A stretch of DNA of 64,000 bases from Streptomyces monomycini (GTDB lineage: Bacteria; Actinomycetota; Actinomycetes; Streptomycetales; Streptomycetaceae): positions 248,001-312,000 of the forward strand of contig NZ_JAFIQY010000006.1 in the NCBI RefSeq assembly GCF_022271435.1, read 5' to 3'. Both the position numbers and the translations under genes were made by a program. Numbering within the stretch: the first letter of the stretch is position 1; each line of letters starts with the position of its first letter. The notes under the pieces are model-generated. The model worked only from the letters and a program-made list of their open reading frames with translations, was not told the DNA's origin and did no database searches. Below are positions 17,593 through 25,952 of this stretch, piece after piece.

Positions 17593-18498
17593 CTATTCAG
17601 GATGGTGATCCGGACCTCCGTAATCGGGACTGGTGAAGTCCGGGCTGGTGAACCTGGGTCGGGGAGCGGCGGGCGGGCCGCCGTCCGGGCTGGTGAAGTC
17701 GGGCCGTGAGTAGCCCAGGGTCGGGATACGGCCGCCGTCGACGCCACGGCGCGGCACGTACCGGGCCGTACCGTGGCCGTTGACGCCGGCCGGGTCGGAC
17801 AGGGCCTCGCGCAGGAACGGCAGTATGCCGCGCTCCAGGAGCGCCTGCCGCCAGGCGTCCCGCGCGAGGTCCACCTCCCGGTCCCGGGCGCCCCGGCCGT
17901 CACCGGTGCGTGGGGCGCGGAGCGAGGTGGAGCCGTTGCGCCAGGCCGCGTGGACCAGGCTGGCCATGGCGACGAGTGCCCCCGCGGCGGTGATCGCCGC
18001 GAAGATCCAGCCGACGCTGATCATCGGCTGGGCGGCGGCCGGGTCGGTACCGATCGTCCGCAGGACGTACCCGATGACCAGGAACAGGACGGCGGCGATC
18101 CCCGCCAGTACCGGGGCCAGCACCGCGAGCATCGCGGCCAGTCCGGCACCGGCCGGTTCGGCGACCTCGCCCACGGTCGTGGCGAGGTCGATCCCCGGTC
18201 CGCCCGCGGAAGCGCCTTTCTCCTCACGGCCTTCCACGCCGCCGGCGTCCGGTGCGGGCGCCGGAGCGCGCAGCTCCTCGCGGAGCCGTACATAGTGTCG
18301 GTATTCGGCCGTCGCGCATGCCGCGATGGCCGACGTGGCGCTGAGCGCCATGGTGCGCAACTGCTCGGTGTTGAGGTGCTTCGCCGCCGCGGAGGTCATC
18401 TCCGGTCGGTATTCCGCGGTGCGCAGCGCCTCGTCGAGGAGCCGCGCGAACTCCGCGCGGTCCTCGCTCAGCAGGTGCGGAGCGCTGTTCATGTGCAT
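17593..18498 (-). CDS. Membrane protein of unknown function with TSPD repeats
   Basis: A 301-residue protein from MHMNSAPHLL (a second ATG at 18492 is equally possible; GGGGG lies just upstream). Residues 1-80 are helical and soluble (DRAEFARLLDEALRTAEYRPEM and LRTMALSATSAIAAC). Two or three membrane helices follow at about 120-205 (AGLAAMLAVLAPVLAGIAAVLFLVIGYVL and WIFAAITAAGALVAMASLV). A C-terminal soluble part ends in repeats of DFTSPD. No family is recognised. It is followed by its own strong terminator. Confidence 0.7.
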   Translation of the reverse strand: MHMNSAPHLLSEDRAEFARLLDEALRTAEYRPEMTSAAAKHLNTEQLRTMALSATSAIAACATAEYRHYVRLREELRAPAPAPDAGGVEGREEKGASAGGPGIDLATTVGEVAEPAGAGLAAMLAVLAPVLAGIAAVLFLVIGYVLRTIGTDPAAAQPMISVGWIFAAITAAGALVAMASLVHAAWRNGSTSLRAPRTGDGRGARDREVDLARDAWRQALLERGILPFLREALSDPAGVNGHGTARYVPRRGVDGGRIPTLGYSRPDFTSPDGGPPAAPRPRFTSPDFTSPDYGGPDHHPE

Positions 18499-18702
18499 CC
18501 CCCGATGCTCCGTAGGGCCGTACAGGCCGGCGTGGGCCGGGCAGTGGGCGGAAACGGAGGAGAGCCTGCTACGGATAGACCGATGGTAGAGCGCCTCCGG
18601 CACGGGGTGACAGGGTGTTTGCGGAAATAAGGACCGCTCCTGCGTGGCTCGGACCCCGCTGCGCCACTTCCCTACCTGCCGCTACCCCTGCCCGGATAAC
18701 GG

Positions 18703-19881
18703 TCAGGCAGTCAGGGGAAGTTGTACGACCAGTAGTTTTCCGGCCATGGTGATCCCGCCGTCCATGGCGATGGCCAGCCCGTCGGCGTAGAGGTGCGGGC
18801 CGTCGACGGCGATGCCCTCGCCTTCGTCGTCCTCGCCGCCGACCTCGCCGAGGAGGTACGGGATCGGGCTGTGGCCGTGCACGACGCGCCGGCCGCCGTA
18901 GGTGTCGAGGAGTTCCCGTACGGCCATCGGGCCGGCTTCCTCGTCGCGGAAGGCGAACCGCTTGGTGAACTTGCGGAACAGGTCCCAGACCTCGTCCGCG
19001 TCGCTGCGCGTGAGGACGTCGTGGACGGTGTCGTTGACGTCCTCGATGGAGTCGCCGTACTCCAGGTAGGCCGTGGTGTCGGAGTGCACGAGCAGGTGCC
19101 CGTCCTCCTCCGAGACGGCGTCCAGCCGGGCCATCCACTGCAGGTGGTGGTCCTGGAGGCGGTCCATGTCGGTCTTCTGGCCGCCGTTGAGGAGCCAGGC
19201 GGCCTGGAAGGACGCGGTGCCGGCGCCGGACTGGACCGGGGTGTCACCGAACCGCTTGGCGCCGAGGAGCAGCAGTTCGTGGTTGCCCATCAGAGCCTTG
19301 CAGTAGCCGCCGGCCGCCGCGGCCTCGGCGGACAGCTGCATGACCAGGTCGATCACGCCGATGCCGTCCGGGCCGCGGTCGGTGAAGTCGCCGAGGAACC
19401 ACAGGCGGGCGTTGCCGGCGGCCCACTGGCCGTCGGCGTCGATGAGGCCCTCGGCGGCGAGCGCCTCGCGCAGTTCGTCGTAGTAGCCGTGCACGTCACC
19501 GACGACGTACAGCGGTCCGCCGCCTTCCTGCTGCTCGGCGGCCGGAACGGCCGACTCGGGCACCGCCGCCAGGTCGACGGTCGGGCGGTCGATGAGGGTG
19601 TCCGTACGGGTGACGGGCGGGAGGTCCGTACGGCCCTCGGCGCCACCGGGGACGTCGGCCCGGGCGCCGGCGCCGATGACCGGAAGGGAGCGTTCCGTGG
19701 GCGTGTACTCGGGCGGCATGCCGTGCGGAGCGGCGGACGCGCCCACGGACGCCGGAGGAGCCGTCGGCTGCGGGGGGACCGCGGGTGCCGTGGGCACCGG
19801 CGGAGCAGGCGGCTGCCCCGGAGCCGGAGGTTGTGCCGGCATGGTCCGCACCATGGGTCCCACACTGGCCCCCTGAGTCAT
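18703..19881 (-). CDS. Metallophosphoesterase with Pro-rich N-terminus
   Basis: A 392-residue protein. Residues 1-50 are Pro/Ala-rich. The calcineurin-like catalytic domain begins near residue 122 with GDVHG, then GDFTDRG, GNHELLLLG, a His in LLVHSD and GHSPIP. These are the five metal-binding motifs of PPP-type phosphoesterases. It could be a protein phosphatase or a nucleotide phosphoesterase; the substrate is unknown. The ATG at 19881 has GAGGGG a few bases upstream; the frame is open for ten codons further. Confidence 0.87.
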   Translation of the reverse strand: MTQGASVGPMVRTMPAQPPAPGQPPAPPVPTAPAVPPQPTAPPASVGASAAPHGMPPEYTPTERSLPVIGAGARADVPGGAEGRTDLPPVTRTDTLIDRPTVDLAAVPESAVPAAEQQEGGGPLYVVGDVHGYYDELREALAAEGLIDADGQWAAGNARLWFLGDFTDRGPDGIGVIDLVMQLSAEAAAAGGYCKALMGNHELLLLGAKRFGDTPVQSGAGTASFQAAWLLNGGQKTDMDRLQDHHLQWMARLDAVSEEDGHLLVHSDTTAYLEYGDSIEDVNDTVHDVLTRSDADEVWDLFRKFTKRFAFRDEEAGPMAVRELLDTYGGRRVVHGHSPIPYLLGEVGGEDDEGEGIAVDGPHLYADGLAIAMDGGITMAGKLLVVQLPLTA

Positions 19882-20272
19882 CGACCCCTCCACCGTCGCG
19901 CCGCCGTGCACCTCGCGGACCTTGCCTGGTCGACGGCGGTCCGTGGTGTCGTGCGCCCATCATAGGAATGCCGCTCGCGGGTTGTGACGCACCCGGGGGT
20001 GGTCAATCGCTCGGCGCCCGGTGTTCGCTGCCGTTTTCTCCGGGATCCACCCGATTTTATCCCGGGCGGCCGGGTGGCGGGCGGGCGGCGCGGCGATGGC
20101 GGGAGGACGGTACGACGTGCCGAAGTCGCCCGGTGGGTGCTCGGCGGGGTGCTCCGGCCCGACACCTCGTCCGGACACACCTCCGGCCGTGCGGACGCGA
20201 AAGGCGCGTCCACACGGCCGCTCGTACGTGTGACGGTCGGACCCGGAGGGGCCTCCGCGGTGACCGGCGAGG
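19882..20272. other. Intergenic region between LacI and metallophosphoesterase genes
   Basis: A 390-base region, promoter side of the metallophosphoesterase and terminator side of the LacI gene. It contains the long hairpin at 20184-20220. No gene is recognised. Confidence 0.45.
20184..20220 (-). terminator. Hairpin downstream of the LacI-family gene
   Basis: Stem CGGCCGTG/CACGGCCG, then one mismatch, then GGACGCG/CGCGTCC around the loop AAAGG. It lies about 50 bases past the LacI stop on the minus strand. Confidence 0.6.
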
Positions 20273-21373
20273 TCAGGCCCCGGACGGCCCCCGCGGCGGA
20301 CTGACGGTCGTCCGTGTGGACCTGCGCTGGGAGGAGGTCCGCACGATCAGATCGGTCGGTATCACCTGCTCGACCGGTCGTCCGCTGTCCAGTCCTTCGA
20401 TGGCGTCGATGAGGAGCTGGACGACGGCGGTGCCGATCCGGCGGGGTTTGAGGGAGAGGGTGGTGATCGGTGGTTCGGTCGTGGCGTAGACCGTGGACTC
20501 GCTGCAGCAGACCAGCAGCAGGTCCTCGGGGACGCGCAGGCCGTAGCGTCTGGCCGCCGCCAGCAGGTCGGTCCCGTTCGGGTCGAACAGGCCGTACACC
20601 GCGTCCGGACGGTCCGGACGGGCCAGCAGGCGGTCGGCGGCCACCGCGCCCGCGCACGGGTCGTGCGCGGGGTAGGACTCGTACACCGGGTCCTGTCCGA
20701 CGCGCTCGCACCAGTGCAGGTAAGCGGTGGTGGAGAGCCGGGTATAGGTGTCGGTGGTGGTGCCGGTGAGGAGGCCGATGCGGCGGGCGCCGGCGTCGGC
20801 GAGGTGGTCGAGGAGGCCGAGTACGGCCGCCTCGTGGTCGTTGTCGACCCAGCCCATCACGGGGAGGGTTCCGCCGGGGCGGCCGTCGGAGACGACGGGG
20901 ATGCCGTGCCGTACGAGCTCGGTGACGACGGGATCGCCGTCGGCCGGATCGATGACGACGGTGCCGTCGAGGGCGACGTTCGACCAGACGTCGTGGCGGG
21001 AGGTCGCGGGCAGGATGACGAGGGCGTAGCCGCGGGCGAGCGCCGCCGAGGTGGCGGCTCTGGCCATTTCCGCGAAGTACGCGAATTCGGTGAAGGTGAA
21101 AGGTTCATCCCCGTACGTGGTGACGGTCAGGCCGATGAGCCCGGACTTGCCGGTACGGAGCGTGCGGGCGGCGGCGGAAGGGCGGTAACCCAACCGGTCG
21201 GCCACCTCGCGGACGTGGCGACGGGTGGCATCCGGAAGCCGGCCCTTGCCGTTGAGCGCGTCGGAGACAGTCGTGATGGATACCCCGGCTGCGGCGGCCA
21301 CGTCCCGGATGCCTGCCCGCCCCAGCCGGCGACCGGTAGACCGGCTCACCTGGTGCTTCCCTGCTGCTGTCAT
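20273..21373 (-). CDS. LacI-family transcriptional regulator
   Basis: A 366-residue protein. The LacI headpiece is clear (GIRDVAAAAGVSITTVSDALNGKGRLPDATRRHVREVADRLGYRPSAAARTLRTGKSGLIGL), followed by a periplasmic-binding-protein-like effector domain. A sugar or nucleoside is the usual ligand, but no sugar transporter lies nearby, so the target is unknown. The start at 21373 (MTAAGKHQ) was chosen just ahead of the headpiece. It is divergent from the aminotransferase gene across 612 bases. Confidence 0.9.
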   Translation of the reverse strand: MTAAGKHQVSRSTGRRLGRAGIRDVAAAAGVSITTVSDALNGKGRLPDATRRHVREVADRLGYRPSAAARTLRTGKSGLIGLTVTTYGDEPFTFTEFAYFAEMARAATSAALARGYALVILPATSRHDVWSNVALDGTVVIDPADGDPVVTELVRHGIPVVSDGRPGGTLPVMGWVDNDHEAAVLGLLDHLADAGARRIGLLTGTTTDTYTRLSTTAYLHWCERVGQDPVYESYPAHDPCAGAVAADRLLARPDRPDAVYGLFDPNGTDLLAAARRYGLRVPEDLLLVCCSESTVYATTEPPITTLSLKPRRIGTAVVQLLIDAIEGLDSGRPVEQVIPTDLIVRTSSQRRSTRTTVSPPRGPSGA

Positions 21374-21985
21374 GGCGAGCCGATAGTAGGGCTCGGGCGG
21401 TCCTTTCGCGGGGCGCTGTGTGCGGCAGTGGAAAGGCACGTTTCTGCATGGACGCATGCCCCTTATGCCCTGTGAAACGAAGGGAGTTGGGGGTGTTCAC
21501 CGGCGACTGTCGGAGGAACGTCGGGAGTCGTCGGCGGATTGGTCCAGGTCTCGAAGCGGTCTCAAGTCACCTTCACGAGGGATGCGCGCCACGGCGCGAG
21601 CCACCGGCGCGTGACGCAGGGCGTAGCGCTCCCCAAGGGCTGTGCGCGGTGGTGACGGGGTGCGAGGGCGATCTTCAGGAGGGGTTTTCCTCCTGCACGG
21701 ACGATCTTCCCGGCAGGGGGGACCGTCTGTGGTGAGGCGGGCCACAGGGAGGAGGGGGTCCGTCGGGGGGCGGCGTGAGCTACGAGGGCGGATGATCCGC
21801 CGGGGGCGGAGTGGCCGCCCCGCTTCCGGCATCCGACGCCGGGCCCCGGCGCGAACGCGAAGCAGGAAGGCGGAGCGCGGCCCCGGAGACGGCATCCGAT
21901 CCGGCCGAGGCCTACGCCTGACGGAGCAATCCTCATAAGGTGTGCAGTATTGGAGACGGACGGCACGGTCGAGGAGGAACCTGCG
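21374..21985. other. Long divergent intergenic region, no gene seen
   Basis: 612 bases between the divergent LacI and aminotransferase genes. Several open frames cross it, but none shows protein-like composition. It should hold both promoters. GAGGAGG at 21971-21977 is the ribosome site of the next gene. Confidence 0.5.
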
Positions 21986-23065
21986 GTGAGCGAGAAGAGC
22001 CCGAAGCTGCGCGCTGCGCTGGACGGCATCCCCACCTACAAGCCCGGCAAGCCGGCTGCGACGGGCGGCCCCGTCACGTACAAGCTGTCCTCCAACGAGA
22101 ACCCGTACCCGCCGCTGCCCGGCGTCCTGGAGAGCGCGGTGACCGCGGCCGGGGCCTTCAACCGCTACCCGGACATGGCCTGCACGGGTCTGATGGCCGA
22201 GCTGTCGGAGCACTTCTCGGTGCCGGTCGAGCACCTGGCGACGGGCACCGGTTCGGTGGGCGTGGCCCAGCAGCTGGTGCAGTCGACGGCCGGGCCGGGC
22301 GACGAAGTGATCTACGCGTGGCGTTCCTTCGAGGCGTACCCGATCGTGACCCAGGTCGCCGGGGCCACGCCCGTGCAGGTGCCGCTGACCTCCGGTGAGG
22401 TGCACGACCTGGACGCGATGTACGAGGCGATAACCGACCGGACCCGGCTGATCTTCGTCTGCAACCCCAACAACCCCACCGGCACCGTCGTCCGCCGGGC
22501 GGAGCTGGAGGCGTTCCTGGACCGGGTGCCCAGCGACATCCTGATCGTGCTGGACGAGGCGTACCAGGAGTTCAACCGCGACGCGGACGTACCGAACGGC
22601 CTGGACCTGTACCGGGACCGCCCCAACGTCTGCGTGCTGCGGACCTTCTCCAAGGCGTACGGACTCGCCGGTCTGCGGATCGGCTTCGCGGTGGCCCACG
22701 AGCCGGTGGCGGCCGCGCTGCGCAAGACGGCCGTGCCGTTCGGCGTGAGCCAGCTCGCACAGGAGGCGGCGGTGGCGTCGCTGCGCAGCGAGGGCGCGCT
22801 GATGGAACGGGTGGACGCGCTGGTCACGGAGCGGGCCCGGGTCTGCGAGGCGCTGACCGCGCAGGGCTGGACGGTCCCCGAGACGCACGCGAACTTCGTC
22901 TGGCTGCGGCTGGGCGAGCGCACGCTCGACTTCGCGGCGGCGTGTGAGAAGGCGGGCGTGGTGGTGCGCCCCTTCGCCGGCGAGGGTGTGCGCGTGACGA
23001 TCGGCGAGACGGCGGCGATGGACCTGTTCCTGCAGGCTGCCGAGCAGTTCCGCAAGGAGCTGTGA
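21986..23065 (+). CDS. hisC: Histidinol-phosphate / aromatic amino acid aminotransferase (HisC-like)
   Basis: A 359-residue fold-type I PLP aminotransferase. It has [39 protein letters not shown] and the PLP-lysine motif [13 protein letters not shown]. Length fits HisC. The step would be histidinol-phosphate formation from imidazole-acetol phosphate with glutamate, or aromatic amino acid transamination; because it lies apart from a his operon this is probably a second copy. The GTG at 21986 has GAGGAGG 9 bases upstream and so is preferred over the ATG at 21950. Confidence 0.88.
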   Translation: MSEKSPKLRAALDGIPTYKPGKPAATGGPVTYKLSSNENPYPPLPGVLESAVTAAGAFNRYPDMACTGLMAELSEHFSVPVEHLATGTGSVGVAQQLVQSTAGPGDEVIYAWRSFEAYPIVTQVAGATPVQVPLTSGEVHDLDAMYEAITDRTRLIFVCNPNNPTGTVVRRAELEAFLDRVPSDILIVLDEAYQEFNRDADVPNGLDLYRDRPNVCVLRTFSKAYGLAGLRIGFAVAHEPVAAALRKTAVPFGVSQLAQEAAVASLRSEGALMERVDALVTERARVCEALTAQGWTVPETHANFVWLRLGERTLDFAAACEKAGVVVRPFAGEGVRVTIGETAAMDLFLQAAEQFRKEL

Positions 23066-23087
23066 GCGGCGGGTAGCCGATACCACC

Positions 23088-23125
23088 GAGCGGGGGCGTG
23101 TGCCTAGGGGCGCACGCCCCCGCTC
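23088..23125 (+). terminator. Terminator after the aminotransferase gene
   Basis: Perfect 13-bp stem GAGCGGGGGCGTG/CACGCCCCCGCTC with a 12-base loop, followed by TGCTGTCT. It separates this gene from the cyd operon. Confidence 0.85.
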
Positions 23126-23240
23126 TGCTGTCTGCCGAAGTGCGGGGAAAGGGCCACGCGGCACTTTTCCCGGGCGTGACGGTCGTCACGCACCCCCCGT
23201 CAGGATCAAAAACCAGCCATGGGTGATAATTGCTTGTGAA

Positions 23241-23256
23241 TGTGAACGCGTTCACA
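23241..23256. promoter_or_regulatory. Rex operator (ROP) for cydABCD
   Basis: TGTGAACGCGTTCACA is an exact match to the Streptomyces Rex consensus TGTGAACNNNTTCACA. Rex represses cydABCD when NADH/NAD+ is low and releases it when oxygen is limiting. A further half-site, TTGTGAA, lies directly upstream at 23234-23240. The site is 89 bases before cydA. Confidence 0.93.
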
Positions 23257-23344
23257 AGCGCGCCCCTTATGTACCGCTTCCATCGGGACAAATCGGGGCG
23301 AAGCAGCCGTAGACAGCACACGGCGACGTAAGGAGAGACCCGAC

Positions 23345-24853
23345 GTGGACCTGGCGTTGGCGCCAGAGACCCTGGCGCGATGGCAATTCGGCATCACGAC
23401 CGTCTACCACTTCCTCTTCGTCCCCCTCACGATCTCCCTCGCCGCGCTGGTGGCCGGGCTGGAGACCGCATGGGTGCGGACGGGTAAGCAGCAGTACCTC
23501 AAGGCCACCAAGTTCTGGGGCAAGCTCTTCCTGATCAATATCGCGATGGGCGTCGTCACCGGCATCGTCCAGGAGTTCCAGTTCGGTATGAACTGGTCGG
23601 ACTACTCGCGGTTCGTCGGTGACGTCTTCGGCGCCCCGCTCGCGTTCGAGGCCCTCATCGCCTTCTTCTTCGAGTCCACCTTCATCGGTCTGTGGATCTT
23701 CGGCTGGGACAAGCTGCCCAAGAAGCTCCACTGCTTCTGCATGTGGATGGTCTCGATCGGCACCATCCTGTCGTCGTACTTCATCCTCGCGGCCAACTCC
23801 TGGATGCAGCACCCGGTCGGCTACAAGTACAACGCCGCCAACGGCCGCGCCGAGCTGTCCGACTTCTGGAAGGTGCTGACCCAGGACACCACGCTCGTCG
23901 TCGTCTTCCACACGCTGACCGCCGCCTTCCTGACCGGCGCAGCGTTCATGGTCGGCATCGCCGCGTACCACCTGATGCGCAAGAAGCACGTCAAGGTGAT
24001 GCGCACCTCGCTCCGGCTCGGCCTGGTCACCCTGGTCATCGCCGGCGCGCTCACCGCGATCAGCGGCGACCAGCTCGGCAAGGTCATGTTCCGGCAGCAG
24101 CCGATGAAGATGGCCGCCGCCGAGGCGCTGTGGGACAAGGAGGGCCCGGCGCCGTTCTCCGTCTTCGCCTACGGTGACGTCGACAAGGGCCACAACAAGG
24201 TCGCCATCGAGATACCCGGGCTGCTCTCCTTCCTCGCCCACAACGACTTCTCCACGCCGGTCCCCGGCATCAACGACGTCAACAAGGCCGAACAGCAGAA
24301 GTACGGGCCCGGCGACTACCGGCCCAACATCCCGGTCGCCTACTGGGGCTTCCGCTGGATGATCGGCTTCGGCATGGCCTCGTTCGCCATCGGCCTGGCC
24401 GGGCTCTGGCTCACCCGTAAGAAGTTCTGGCTCTCGCCGGGGCTGCGTACGGGGGACGAGGAGCCACCCCACCTGGTGCTCACCAAGAACAAGGTGCTCG
24501 GCGTCCGCCTGAGCAAGCTCTACTGGTCGCTGGCGTTCGTCACCCTCGGCTTCCCGCTCATCGCCAACTCCTGGGGCTGGATCTTCACCGAGATGGGTCG
24601 CCAGCCCTGGGCGGTGTACGGCGTCCTGAAGACCTCCTCGGCGGTCTCCCCGGGCGTCTCGCAGGGCGAGGTCATCACGTCGATGACCGTCTTCACCCTG
24701 CTGTACGCGATCCTCGCGGTCATCGAGGTCCGCCTGCTGGTCAAGTACGTCAAGGCCGGGCCGCCGGAGCTGACGGACGACGACCTCAACCCGCCCACCA
24801 AGATCGGCGGCGACCACGCGGACGCCGACCGGCCGATGGCCTTCTCGTACTAG
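23345..24853 (+). CDS. cydA: Cytochrome bd oxidase subunit I CydA
   Basis: A 502-residue integral membrane protein of the quinol oxidase that reduces oxygen to water with high affinity. The likely heme ligands are present: His22 (VYHFLF), His189 (VVFHTL) and Met339 (FRWMIGFG). The GRQPW motif is near the C-terminal part. The quinol loop is of the short type. The GTG start is preceded by AAGGAGAG. It heads the cydA-cydB-cydCD cluster under the Rex site. Confidence 0.97.
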   Translation: MDLALAPETLARWQFGITTVYHFLFVPLTISLAALVAGLETAWVRTGKQQYLKATKFWGKLFLINIAMGVVTGIVQEFQFGMNWSDYSRFVGDVFGAPLAFEALIAFFFESTFIGLWIFGWDKLPKKLHCFCMWMVSIGTILSSYFILAANSWMQHPVGYKYNAANGRAELSDFWKVLTQDTTLVVVFHTLTAAFLTGAAFMVGIAAYHLMRKKHVKVMRTSLRLGLVTLVIAGALTAISGDQLGKVMFRQQPMKMAAAEALWDKEGPAPFSVFAYGDVDKGHNKVAIEIPGLLSFLAHNDFSTPVPGINDVNKAEQQKYGPGDYRPNIPVAYWGFRWMIGFGMASFAIGLAGLWLTRKKFWLSPGLRTGDEEPPHLVLTKNKVLGVRLSKLYWSLAFVTLGFPLIANSWGWIFTEMGRQPWAVYGVLKTSSAVSPGVSQGEVITSMTVFTLLYAILAVIEVRLLVKYVKAGPPELTDDDLNPPTKIGGDHADADRPMAFSY

Positions 24854-24862
24854 GAGGCGACC

Positions 24863-25864
24863 GTGGAACTCCATGACGTCTGGTTCGTACTCATCGCCGT
24901 GCTGTGGACCGGGTACTTCTTCCTCGAAGGATTCGACTTCGGCATCGGCGTCCTGACCAAGCTGCTCGCCCGCGACCGGAGCGAGCGGCGGGTCCTGATC
25001 AACACCATCGGCCCGGTCTGGGACGGCAACGAGGTGTGGCTGCTCAGCGCGGGCGGCGCGACCTTCGCCGCCTTCCCGGAGTGGTACGCCACCCTGTTCT
25101 CCGGCTTCTACCTGCCGCTGCTGCTCATCCTGGTCTGCCTGATCGTGCGCGGTGTCGCCTTCGAGTACCGCGTCAAGCGGCCCGAGGAGCGCTGGCAGCG
25201 CAACTGGGAGCACGCGATCTTCTGGTGCTCGCTGCTCCCCGCGTTCCTGTGGGGCGTCGCCTTCGGCAACATCGTGCGGGGCGTGCCAATCGACGCGCAC
25301 AAGGAGTACGTCGGCGGCGTCCTGGACCTGCTGAACCCGTACGCCCTGCTCGGCGGCCTGGTCACGCTGACCCTGTTCACCTTCCACGGCGCGGTCTTCG
25401 CCTCGCTGAAGACGCTGGGCGACATCCGGGCACGGGCCCGCCGGACGGCCACCGTCCTGGGCCTGGCCGCCGCCGTGCTGGCGATCGTCTTCCTGGGCTG
25501 GACCCAGCTCGACAAGGGCGACACCTCGTCGCTGGTCGCGATGGCCGTCGCGGTGGTGGCGCTGGTCGCCGGGCTGGTGATGAACCATCTCGGACGGGAA
25601 GGCTGGTCGTTCGCGTTCTCCGGCGTCACGATCGTCGCCGCGGTCGCGATGCTGTTCCTGACGCTCTTCCCGAATGTGATGCCCTCCTCGCTGAACGAGA
25701 GTTGGAGCCTCACGGTCTCCAACGCCTCGTCCAGTGCGTACACGTTGAAGATCATGACGTGGTGCGCGGGCATCGCCACCCCGATCGTCATGCTCTACCA
25801 GGGCTGGACCTACTGGGTCTTCCGTAAGCGGATCGGTACGCAGCACATCGCCGACGCCCACTAG
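24863..25864 (+). CDS. cydB: Cytochrome bd oxidase subunit II CydB
   Basis: A 333-residue partner subunit with eight or nine membrane helices. The N-terminus (WFVLIAVLWTGYFFLEGFDFGIGVL) and GPVWDGNEVWLL are diagnostic. It pairs with CydA to form the oxidase. The GTG start follows the cydA stop by 9 bases with AGGAGG between, so the two genes are one operon. Confidence 0.97.
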   Translation: MELHDVWFVLIAVLWTGYFFLEGFDFGIGVLTKLLARDRSERRVLINTIGPVWDGNEVWLLSAGGATFAAFPEWYATLFSGFYLPLLLILVCLIVRGVAFEYRVKRPEERWQRNWEHAIFWCSLLPAFLWGVAFGNIVRGVPIDAHKEYVGGVLDLLNPYALLGGLVTLTLFTFHGAVFASLKTLGDIRARARRTATVLGLAAAVLAIVFLGWTQLDKGDTSSLVAMAVAVVALVAGLVMNHLGREGWSFAFSGVTIVAAVAMLFLTLFPNVMPSSLNESWSLTVSNASSSAYTLKIMTWCAGIATPIVMLYQGWTYWVFRKRIGTQHIADAH

Positions 25865-25872
25865 GCAGCCCC

Positions 25873-25901
25873 CCGGTGGGGTCCCGGCGGGACCCCACCG
25901 G
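25873..25901 (+). terminator. Strong hairpin between cydB and cydCD
   Basis: Perfect 13-bp stem CCGGTGGGGTCCC/GGGACCCCACCGG with a 3-base loop, right after cydB. It may end part of the transcripts or act as a processing or stability element, so cydAB can be made in excess over cydCD. Confidence 0.75.
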
Positions 25902-25938
25902 CCGACACCGGCTGATCAACTTCCGTCCGGGAGAGGTT

Positions 25939-25952
25939 GTTTCACGTGAAAC
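25939..25952. promoter_or_regulatory. parS centromere site at the start of cydCD
   Basis: GTTTCACGTGAAAC is the exact Streptomyces parS consensus bound by ParB for origin segregation. Sites cluster near oriC, which agrees with the core gene order here. It overlaps the beginning of the cydCD coding region. Confidence 0.85.

Noticed and set aside
23267..25861. 864-codon minus-strand frame over cydAB
   Set aside because: Antisense shadow of cydA and cydB with charged low-complexity composition.
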